Of a stretch of DNA of 64,000 nucleotides, positions 42,401-54,400 are shown piece by piece. Both the position numbers and the translations under genes were made by a program. Positions within the stretch are counted from its first letter, which is position 1. The number at the start of each line of letters is the position of its first letter. Source of the stretch: Angiostrongylus vasorum. Its lineage: Eukaryota > Nematoda > Chromadorea > Rhabditida > Metastrongylidae. Where the stretch lies: assembly GCA_018806985.1 (NCBI GenBank), contig JADANN010000437.1, positions 2,134,501-2,198,500 of the forward strand, given 5' to 3'. The notes beneath the pieces were generated by a model, which made no database searches, was not told the origin of the DNA, and worked only from the letters and a program-made list of their open reading frames with translations.

Positions 42401-45400
42401 TTAAGAATGGTATCCCACCGGTGCGCAAAGCTCACTTGTTACCTCAACAATGATTAATCTTTGGTCGCTGATGATTAATCTTAACTTATATTCAAAGCTA
42501 CCGAAGTTAGGTTGGTAATTATCTGATGATCCTGACCATGACTACTTAACGATGATGTTTTCCTTTGCCTTTAATCTTTTGGAGGTTCGAGTTTGTTGTA
42601 GCTAGGAGTTCAACGGCCCTTCTCTCTGGTGTTGGACCGTACAGTCCTTCTGATGTTACGATGGCCAGTTTTCATATCTGTAGACTCGTATCAGGAATTT
42701 ATAATAACAATAAAGTTTAGCAGAAAATGGAAGAGGTAAGCAGGGGTAAGATAGGGTAGTAAGACAATAACAATGAACTTTTACTACTGTTATATCACCA
42801 GAAACATTTTTGCTCATTACCAACATACTTGGCTTCCGATCCTCCACATTCAATATGTTTGGAATCGCAGTTGCTGGTGCAGTTTCTACCGTTGGCGTGA
42901 AGTTCGTATCCTTCCCCACATCCACACTTAGCCGTCCGTTCGGGCCCGAGCAGACATAGTTGTTCACATCCGAGCGTACTGCACGACGACGGGACTGGAA
43001 AATTCCAAAAAATATCGAAGTTTACATATTGCTGACGCTCATGGCGCTTCTGTTCTCCTCTTCCTACCGCATCGTCTGAGGAAACGATGCTCAAAGCGAA
43101 AAAGCTGATGAAAAGGAAGAATCGATGTGTTTCTAACATTTATAGGACACCCCAATTTGTTTTTCTACCAAACGCTCACAACTTCAAAATATTCGCAAAA
43201 ATGACAAAGAAATTTCAAAAACGTGAAAACTTCTCTAGCCTCATACATTAATCTCATTTAGGATTTATACAAGCTGAGGTGCACCCGTAATGAAACTTGA
43301 CGAATGTTCTAGTGCAGCTTCTCTGTACATCGCCTACGACGTTAGGCAGTGAAAGAACTCATAACTAGCCGATCTCGCTCTGTGATGCACGCCATTGGTA
43401 AAAGATCAGAACTGAGCTCATATCACTTTCTGAGTGACAGCGTACGCTGTAGAAAAGTCACATAAAGAAGGATACATATCTCTCTTGAAGAACCCTGACT
43501 ATAAAAAGAGAAGTTCCCAGTGGTGTCTACCTTGTTCTTTCATAGGTCTCTGCCGAATAACACGCGATCTGTGATCTCGTCCTACTAATCTTCACATCCG
43601 TGAAGGACTGCTGTAGAAGGAACCGCTGAATAACCGTACGGACTTTTCACTGGAAATTTTGGAAGAAAAGTGGGCAAGGCAACTGGTCTAGTACCATACA
43701 GAGTATATAGAAATTCCCAACAATCCAAAACAGTAACAGAATCTGTTTTGTTACTGCCCACTACATCTCTAACACCAAAGGTTAATTTTTTTGTTGAGAA
43801 AGAAACATTGTGTATTCGCTAATCCTTTCAGTAGTACGATTCACACTGAGTCAAAACTATTTCGCAAATATACGTAGTATCTATTCACACCAATAACCAA
43901 TACCGAATCCACCACCGTCCTGGTATCAAAGTCGCATAGTGGCAAATCTCCTTCTGATCCACAAAGGCTGCGACTGCTTGTGGTGGTGAAAACCTGGGAA
44001 GACTTTAGCCAAGCTGACCTCGTGATTCCAGGGTACCACAATGGCTTAACCAGCAAATTTCCGAAAAATGGAGATTGTGCTGGAGCCCACACAACCAGTG
44101 AGGATGGGGCCGTTCGAGCATCAAGTATCAAGTAAGTACCTATTCCAATAACAAATCCTCACACAAAGTTTATAGTGAGCCCAACTTCTTCTCTGACGAA
44201 ACGAGGCATTTTCATTACATGACGACAGCATCGAGCGGCAGAAATCTTGCAGGAAGGAGTTGGTTAAAAAGGGATGATTGCCTTATACCGCTAACAGTTA
44301 ATGCTATTTGTAGAAAATTTCTAACCTGGAAGACGCATAACACTAGACCAACACTGTAACTGGTTGCTATCGCTCTTGCTTTCCCATAAGTCACAGGTTT
44401 TCAAAGAGCAACACCAGTTAACTAAAGGTCTATTCAGTGCTGCGTTGTAGTGGATAACTAAATCTGTTTGAGTTGAAGGGAAAGAGAACGGCCCTGAGTA
44501 GAACAGAAGTGGAATCCAGTCTATGAAAATCTCTAAGAAAATGAAAGACAAGGCAAGGCATAAATGATAAAAAGATGAAGCTCTCGGCGTTGATCAATCC
44601 TGAGGAATGCGCCGTGCATTCGACTTCATCAAGCATCGTTGGAGGTGATTGAATGCATATCTGGCCTTTACAATGACTCGTGGTGGCCTGTCGGTGTAAC
44701 GAGCCAGTGCTGCTATCCTCCCAGACAAATCTGGTAGTAATTTGCGGACCCCGGAGGAATGGAAGGCTTGGTGGGCCATTGACGCGTGGACCGACTCCAT
44801 GTGTGTGTGTGTGTGTGATGCAGTGGCGCCTCCAAGCAACAAAGATAAGGCATATGACTCTTTATGGCGAGCATGTTTATCCAAATCCCTCAGTAACTAT
44901 GTACAAGAGCTTGGAAAAAAGACTTTAATATAAAATTAAACGACGAATGCGCTTCGTTGATCCTCTCAGTAAAGGCATCCATCTACTGACAAATCCATGA
45001 GTTCATTTCGGCGGCACGTTACAGAATGCTGAATGAACATGAAGAACACAGGAAACTGCAGACCCTAATCCCATTCAGATCGACAGCACTTTGTTCCCAT
45101 ATTTCATACATAGAATGATACATTTGCGCTTACAACATGTTATGTACCGTTTAGCCATCTTTGCGTGGCAAACTTTCTACTTTTGTCAGGTGTTTCCTTC
45201 GTAAACTAAACCATCATTATCTGTTGCGTCTTTTGCAGAAGGAGCTTTTGTATACTGCTTCGTTTAGTGTATCCTACATCTAAAGGCTTTAGCGAAGTCT
45301 GTTGGCATGAACTGACCACCACAGTTTGAAGCTATCCCGTAATTCCGCTCATTCCACCAGAGATATAAGCAGCATCATTAGTCATCCTCTCATTCGCTTG

Positions 45401-48400
45401 AATACACTTCTTGCAGTCGTCACTTCTTTCTGACTGCTTCACTTCGTGTGGTAGAATTTATCGGTGTATCGGTTTATTCCTCCCAAAGGTTTACCGCCTC
45501 ATCGTGGTTGGGAGGTGTTCCCGGGTGTCGAGCTGCGATGTACAGCGGGGAGTATTCTTCCCCTCGGTAGGATCTCCTAAGTTGAGGAGTCCGGCGTTTC
45601 CATCAGAAAGTTCAGTTAAGAGTAAGCCAATAGCAAGATCCAACACCGTGTTGGAATCAAACTAGTCGCATGGTGGCAAATCTCTCCCTGATCCACAAGT
45701 GCGGCGACTGAATGTGGTAGTAATGACCAGAGGCAGACTTTAGCCAGGCTGACCTCGGGACTCCAGGGAAACACAATGGCTAAGCCAACAAAACTCCGAA
45801 AAATGGAGAATTGTCCGCACAACCATTATTAAGGACGGGCCGTCCAGGTATCCAATTATCCAAGGTGTGGAGCCCTGTGTTGATAGAAGCAGTATTTCAC
45901 TGCCGTATGTCACGCACATTACTGTGCTCATCACCATTATAACATTACTGCTCTATTCATCATCACCATTAGAACTCTGCTGTTCCAAACACTTGAGCTA
46001 TTATACACTAGAGTTATAACACTAGAGCATTAGACCTATCCTTATTCCTACGTTTACTTCCCCCAAGTTAATCCCATTGTGTCATTATTATCGCGCAAGT
46101 GCACTGTTTCTATAAAGGCTTAATTACACAAGTTTGTGGTTTGATCATCCACAACTAGAACAGCTCGGCGTGGAAGGGAAGAAGAGAGGAATAAAGAAAA
46201 TGAATTACCCAATGGGGAGTCGTCGGCCACCTCAATCTCATCTAGCAGTTTGCTCTTCGTCTACAGAGTTCTTTACAAATGTCTTTCTCAAATATATCCG
46301 CTTTCTGAACAAACTTTGCATTTTTAGATCTCGTTTCGTTTCCACAGGTTAAACCTTTTGAACAAAACTGCTTAAACTAATTGTGTGGTGAAAAATATTC
46401 ATAGATACCAAAAGAGAATGTTGGATAGCATCCCAAATAAAAAAATGGTCCTGCATTAAGTGAAATAAGATATTTAGCTGTCTTTCCCAATCATATTAGT
46501 CAGCCCAGCTCATATGTGGCAAACGGAACTGAAACGAGTGAATGTCACAATGCATAGAGAGGTCACCTTTACGAAGAATAACCGCGAGGGAATAAAAAAA
46601 ATAAGAACTGTGCCAATGTTCGGACAATCCGTGATACTATCAGTTCAATTGCCCAAAGATTCGAGCAAATATCTGCTCCATACTCAACATATCAATCATT
46701 CGAAATTCGAAAGAAGACATACTAAGAACAAAATATGGATCGGCCAACCATATAAAAGAAACCGCCTGGCGAGAACTGAGCGAGAAACACAGTGAAGGTG
46801 ACTTCAAAAAGCATTCCCTAGGACAACTACCTAAAGCTATGTGCTTGTCACATCACATCAAGCAGTCGCATTTGCAGATGGAAGCGATTTAGAATCATGG
46901 AACTGGCAGTATGAATCTCCACCATACTCGAAGCAAATCACCCACTACGGCCCACGATCGCTTCAGAATGAATGAAGTAATACGAATGAAAAGTGTAAAA
47001 GGGGCCGCACTAGTCGTGAAAATGGCTCATCCATGTATCTAAGTAGGTAAAATGGCCTGATTGACCAATATCATGTTCATAGTATAGGAAGGCAAAAGTT
47101 GTGGAGTTTTTAACAAAGTATATGAATAATGAATAAACCATAACATGTCAGTGTGCGACGTAAACTAATGCAATCGTTCGTCACCTATGAAAAAGCCTAT
47201 GGAATGGAGAAGGAAAGTGCGATGCTTCGAAACTCACATTGTGGTTGCAGTGAAAGATGAAACACCTTCAATCCGTACGGTAGCAGCGCGGTCTGTGCAA
47301 CTACAGTCACATTGTCTCCAGTTAGTTTGTCGGCTTTCAACAATCCCCTTAATCATGCATATTTATACAGCACGGTTTAACGAATAACTAGATGGCATGT
47401 GGGTACTGTAGCAGTGCTTGACCTATATGTCCAATCGCTCCAGTACAATGAGTCATCGGCAACGGTTAAGGCGAAAACGTGTGGTACGGTACCGGAGTCG
47501 GAAATGATAGTATGGCGACCCAATCCGTCCAGACCAGACACCCTAAAGTTCAGAATAGCGCTGTATATTTCGTTCGTCTCACTCAAGCTTTAGGTTCACA
47601 GAGGAACTGTAGCAAATAGATGTTTTTTCTCGTGCTTCAAATGATTGGTTACCGCTAGCTTCAGCAATGTTTTCCTTCGTATAAAATTCACGCTGCAGTA
47701 TGTATGGTTTTCCCAACGTTTAGACTTGTTTGGAAATGAACATCTCCCCCCAAAACCAAAACAAGATCTTAAAACTTTGGCGACAACGAAATTTAAGCGC
47801 TTCATTTCCTCCCAGCCATCAAATAAGAATCTAGCCTTTACACCGACTAGATGGACAGTTTGGTTGGTCTGAAAGCTGAATTGAGGTTCTTTCTGCTCCG
47901 CTACGTGAATTTTTCTTTCTCATATCAGTTTAGTACCTGTATTCATCAAATGTATTAAACATAAAGCAATAAACCAGTTCTGCCTCTAACTCGATGACAT
48001 CATTGTAGGCGTCAGCCCAGTAGATCTTATCCGCGTAAATGTCCACAGCTAGGGCATTCGGCCAAGTAACCCGATCGACAATGATTTTCGTAAAGGACGA
48101 ACCGTCCATAGCCGCAGAGGCGATGAACGCCGTTGAAGACCAGTCCGAAACGAAGATCACTCTGAAAAGTTTATTGCCCATTAAAAATATGTAGGCCATA
48201 TGGATAATGATGATGATTAATCTCATATGAAGTCTCAGCTTTTCATGTTTTGCGTATGTTCGATTTTTAATTCGTATCGTCACGACAGGGCGCGCGTAAA
48301 GTAATGCCTAGAGGTGTTCACTGCATTGATGGACGTTAGATTCGATCCCGCTCAAAGCGCAGACAAGCTCACCAATTTTCCGTGATCGGCAAATTGGTGC

Positions 48401-51400
48401 TAAACTTGTCTGAAAGGATAAAAAACACCGAGTTTATAGATCTTTGAGCAACGCAAGTAATTGAATAGAGCAAACGTGTATTCAACCTCTTCCGTCTACG
48501 ACGACTAATAAGATCGAATCAAAGGCGTATTCCTCACGAATTGATCATCACCTTGTTTATAACGTTTCCGTGCTCCTGCACTAGAACACCTTTTCAGGTT
48601 ATTCATGAACCTTTGCTCTCCAGCTGATTATGGAGAGAATTAAGGAATCCCTAACACCATATCCGTTCTTCTCCACAGCGTTGTAGAAGCTCATTAGATT
48701 TCTGATTCCAAAGGACCAACGACTGCATATGTTAGGTTCAGGATCTCTGTGAGAAATCGTTGCCGCTGATAGGTGGATATTGCCATTTAAATCAAACGTT
48801 TACCACCACTCTCTCCTCGCAGCCCTGAGCATCATGTGGGGACCAGACCACCTCCCTACAAACGCGTCTTTCATTCAGCTTTACAGTACTCTACGCAGAT
48901 AGTCAGTCCATCCTCCCTGACATAAACATCTTGTACGAATCAGGCTTATATTGAGCAAATACCATAGAGAAATGGTCTTGAACTTGAATGAATGAACTTA
49001 GTAAACGACAGGTTGTATGAGAACAATTCAATAGTTTTTAAGTTTTCTTCATTTTCTCGTAGACTCATTTTCGATGCCAGCCCTAATCCTTCCTTCAAAT
49101 TATTTTGTCAAGTCAGTGGAAATTAACAGAACTGTTCCTATGGCCGAATATGCACTAATGAGCGAGAGGCTTCTTTGCATCAAACTTCACAACATAAAAT
49201 CGTAAGCGCAGAGAGGTAAAGTTTTGTCGTTGATCAATCCTCTAGGGATGGCGTCTTACTTCCGACTTCCCCTAACATCGTACGATTGAATGGATGCAAA
49301 TACGAGGGCTTTATAATGACTTAAGAGTACCTATAGATCATTCTACTTAATAATTCCCACAACCGACTTTCTATAATGCTTGGCATAGATCGAATAGTTC
49401 ACTTTCTCTGGATGAACAAACACGGGGTTGTCACTTTATTCTTTATTTATTTATGAATAAGCTGATGTCTTGACGGATTTAGCTTTCTTCAGAGACTGAA
49501 AAGGTCAAGTTGACTGCAACCTACCTAGCCAAACACCTTCATAACCAAGCAGAGAAAAGGGCAAACCAACATCCCAGTCCCATCGGAAAAAAAACAGCTT
49601 CTTCATCTATAAGACGAAATCCGCCGAAGCGTCAACTTGTTCATAAACAAATAAGGAATAAAGTAATAATCTCGTGTTTGCTCACCAAAAGAACAAAGAA
49701 TTTTTTCAATTTGGTGTTTTTCTGACACAAGTGTTTCACCAATTTTCCGACACCAGAGGAATAGAGGGCATGATTAGCCGAGCCGCGTTATCGAACCAAC
49801 TAGAATGTACCAAATACCGGATGGGTGCTTGTAACCATTGTGCTGCATGCGCTGTGTTATAATATCAGCGGTTAATATTGCCGTGAAAAATGCTTAGTAC
49901 AGCACAGACATTTTGCAAAAGTTAAAGAGACCCAGTGATCCGAAATTATTCGACGCGATTCAACTTATTGCCGAAAATGCTGGAAACTCTCTTGTTGACA
50001 CTTTGAGAATCATTCTATGAAAGCGGATTCTATGAAACGAACTAAAGTTGATGACTGTCTATTAAACATCCAAGAAAAGTATGAAAAATGAACAGCAACC
50101 GTAAAGGAAACTACAGAAGCATGAGGGAAAAGTGAGGGAGAAAGAAAGGATAAGAAAACGAAGGAGAGAGAGAGAGGCATTTAGTAGTGAGAGGAAGATG
50201 AGACCTTTTTGAAAACCAAATTCGTTGTTCAATGAAAATGTTTCAATGCAGAGAATGGATTCAACTGGACCTTAAATGAAGTATGACATTCTACTCTTTC
50301 AGTCGACACTCCAGAATGCTTCATCCTTAAGGAATTCGAAAGAAAGCTGGAAACTGAGTTCACTGACTAAGCCGGGATGCACTCGAACGTCTGGAATCGG
50401 TGTATGAACCTCCAATCGCATCAAGAAGTACTTCGACAAACGTGGGTGTTTTGGTGCGAAACTTCACACGAACACATACCAGCTTCTCGAAACTTCTGAA
50501 CCTTTGCGATCGTCAACTTATTTTCTTTTATTTCTTTTTCACTACATAACATCCCATATGCTTAAAATTAACAACATTAAAATATTTGAAAAAGTTCCTA
50601 TTACTGATTACACACTTCTTCTTGCAAACATAACAATCGAACGAACACCACTACCATATTTCTCAGGCTTTGCAAAAAATCAATGCCCGATCTTTTCCAA
50701 ACGGCATATCCCACTCAGAATAAGCTTTATTGATCGAAAAAAAAGTATAAAAAATCCGGGCTTATGCAGGCAGTGAAGTTTTTAGCGGAATTTTTGGTCT
50801 TGGCTTGATTTCTGAAGTACCAATCGCTCAGGAAGTTGTCGCGTCTTGAAGAAATCGTACTCAGGCAAACGTCCGGCGAATATGATGGATGGTGCCAAGT
50901 TTTGTAGCTCAGCTCATTCAACTTTTACAGCGTCGGTAGTACGACCCGTGCGACGCGTTCTTGCGGAGAAGCTTTGGTAGCTTTCTCTTAACCAGTAAGG
51001 GTTGCAGCCGTCGACGTTTTTTGGTACATCTCGTCGATTTGTCGGATGTACTTGCCCGCCGTAACCTTTCCATCCGGGTCAAGAAGCTGCGATCGATCAG
51101 ACCTGTACGTCATCATGATCAGAATGACCTTCTTTTGGTACCACTTCAGCTTTGAAAAGTGCTGAAGACCTTCATCGCGCTTACCCAGCGACTCCATCGT
51201 CGCCTGTTATTAAAGAGGATACATTTATTGGAGCAAACCACAATACGGCTGAAAACTGATAATTCTGGATAGGCAGGAGTGGTGCCGAAGATTACTCAAA
51301 ACGGTGATTTTTTTTAACTCTCATTCAGTTTGTGCGGCACTAATTTGTGGAGCGCGTTCGATTATCTGACCTTCTTCAAATGGTCCAAAAATAACGATAA

Positions 51401-54400
51401 TGATGTTAACATGCTGAGACTTTAAGATATTGTTTGCCATGCTACTTGCCAGCAAGTGAGGTACCGACTGCTACAGGATGCATTCCCTACCCAAAGATGC
51501 GAGAACGAACATTCAGAACGCGATAATGGCTAGCTGTGGACCATCGACTCGGATCAACGCAGGTTTGGGGGAAGGCGAAGATGCCGTGAATTATGTAGAA
51601 AATTACTGATGCAGAGATATTTGCAAAACTCGGACCCCAGGCCAGATCCAAACCTACGATTACCCTTAACGGGGCTGAGGTGTTACCCGCTACGCCACTA
51701 AGGTCTTGATTTGCCTTCCACTCCGCCACTTTTTTTGCGCCATCAGCAATCATCCGTCAACGGGATTAATATGAGAAGTACAAATCAGCATTCAAACAAG
51801 TTAGGCTGACGCTGTACTCGAAATGACAATGTTTGCTTTTTATTTACTACCTTTTATTATCTTTTTTCGTCAGTGTACAAAATACAATCACTGTGATTCT
51901 GAGATATTTGCGAGACTTGGACACCAGGCCAGATTCAAACCCGTGATTAATCTTTCGGAAATCGCTGGAGACCTTTCCGAGGCAGTCATAATCACATTGT
52001 ACACCTTTTTCACAGCCTCAGCTTAACTGGGCTCAATAATAGCACCAGCATAAAAGTGGTTGTATTTCGTATAACACCTTGTCATGATAAAATAATAGGC
52101 AGCAAACAAAATGTTATATATAGCTCCAAAGTTGAGATTTTTAAGCCCTTCAGTAAGTTCTCGAAGAGTTGTGCGTGTATTTGCTTCCACAAAAGCTTTC
52201 ACACTTCATCGTTGTCGATAGCGCCAGCATGTCTACGATCTCTCTAAGGTTCAAGGTGGAATTTTCCAAGGCGAAAGTTTCGAAACCAACGAAGTGTTCG
52301 TTGACAATTCCTTCGTCTGTACCCCACAATTGTTAAAACATACAAAAAAACAAAATCACAAATTCCGAAGGATGTGATACATGGAAGATTCTCTTTACTC
52401 ATGCGTTCACTAAAATTTTATTTGTTACCCTCACCCCTTTTGTGGATGAGCGGCGATCGCTCTCGGAAGTCGCATCACTCCCTGGTAAAGCGTTCTTCGA
52501 TAGCGACCATCCAATGTTTGAACGAGAACGTCCGTCCTAAAGCACTCATTTCATTTCGCTTTTAAACAGGTATGCTATCGGTTGATTTTGATGCGTCCCC
52601 TACTTATATGATAAGCCCCAACGTCACAGCTCAATTATATTAGTATAGATTGCAAAGGATTCTAGGATAGAGAATTTTTTTGCATGCTCAGTCTTTTACA
52701 ATGAACCTTAGGCTATGTCACTATAGTCGAGTTATTAAAATGGGAACTGGTTAACTCCAATCGCGCGGTCGTGCATCACAATAGCTCAAGAGGAGCCGCT
52801 TGATTGGTACAAAAACTTCTCGCATGCAGTTACAAATAGCTGACCAGGCGTTCTGACAAGGCATAGGTTTACTCCTACGTAGGTATCCGCAATTGAAATG
52901 TCGAACAGCCTATCTTGGATGACTCTACCAAAGGGCAAGTCTCCAACGGCAAGTAGCACATTGGCACCTAGGAATTCTCGTACTTACGATGGAGCGGAAG
53001 CCAACTATGTGAATGACGAGGATAGGAGTTTTTTGGGACCAATAATGAATCTATAGAGCTGAAATTATCTTTGACTCTTGAAAATCCGTCTGAAAATCCA
53101 TTATAAATGGTCTTTTCTCTATAGAAAATACTCGTGCACGAAGTTGAAACCAGTGCGTCCGTATCTTTCTGTCAAAAAAATCTCGGTAAAAAATGTAAGA
53201 AAAAAATGGCTTCTAAGGGCAAGGTGTCGAAGTACTCATTGCCTGGCTCTGGATATAATCCGCGAGTAAGGAAGGTAACACCTTTTCTGCACATTTACAA
53301 GATTTGTGAGCGTCGAAGTCATCATCCTTTTATCCAAATACAATTGAAGAACGATAAAACACAGTGCCGTTCTTCAAAAAGAGGTCGGTTTTTGATCAAT
53401 TTTGGTTGAAAACAATCGGATAAATCATTCCTAGTCGAGTACGACTGAATGAATGAGTGAAAAGAGTCATGGTGGTTTGCAGTGGTCTACAGCACAACGT
53501 GCAGTACCCACAACGATTCTTCCCAAAAGAGTGGTTTTTTTAAACAGTTCTTCGGCGAATGTGAGAAGTACAGGAATGTGAGAAACTAAACATCAAGCTT
53601 CTTGTTGTGAAGAGTTCTCTTAAGTGCAACACAATGTGTTCTGCCAAATGAAGCAAACCTTCCTTCAATGCTTCGTTGCCACACTCATCGCTCAAAATGC
53701 TCAGTCGCCCTTGACATTGCTGGCAGCAATGCCATTTTATAATTCTGACAAAAAGACCATTCTATGTAGCTTGAAATTACAAATATGCTTCTTACGTTGT
53801 CTTGTAACTCTAATGTAAACACCTCTAAATTTTCACACCTTCTTAGGCTATAGAGATTTCGGCCAATCCAATCGACAGCAATTCCTTCTACACCCTCGAC
53901 ATCGTACTTTTGTAGAGTTTCTGGATATGTCCCTGTTCCATCAAGGTTTAGTCTTTCAATTGAGTTCGATCCAACATCTGCATAGTAAATACGCCGTTCC
54001 TGAAATTTTCCTCACATTCCTAGAAGCACAATTTCCACAAGCGCTAATCAATAATGCACTAATCTTATTCAGTGTATCTTCACTAATTGCACTAAAGTAC
54101 TAAACTTATTCAATGTAACTCTTCAGTGTCTTCTTATCTTTACGACAGCTGGTAAGAAATCGATATAAATTCAACTTACAAGCACATCCACATCGAGGAC
54201 GGCGGTTTTCTGTAAGCCGGCCTTTTGCAGCTCAAATGATCCACCACTCAGTGAAATATTCCAAATCGATTGTCCATGAGCGAAAAAATAACCACATAGG
54301 ATCTGTAAGAAGTAATTTCGAAAACTTCCTAGGTGTTTTATACGGTCACGCATCAAAAAATTACCTTTATCGTTACGAGTGCAGGTCTTCTTATCGGTGC

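Noticed and set aside
42656..42967. A 103-codon minus frame overlapping the LRP EGF exon
   Set aside because: It is in a different frame from the EGF/LDLa exon 42994-42829, which has domain support and correct splice phases.
43000..43139. A Met plus hydrophobic start ([14 protein letters not shown]) just upstream of the LRP EGF exon, looking like a signal peptide
   Set aside because: The EGF exon has a good acceptor (GAATTTTCCAG) with the phase expected from exon 47347-47238, so the hydrophobic stretch is most likely intron sequence. An alternative internal start cannot be fully excluded.
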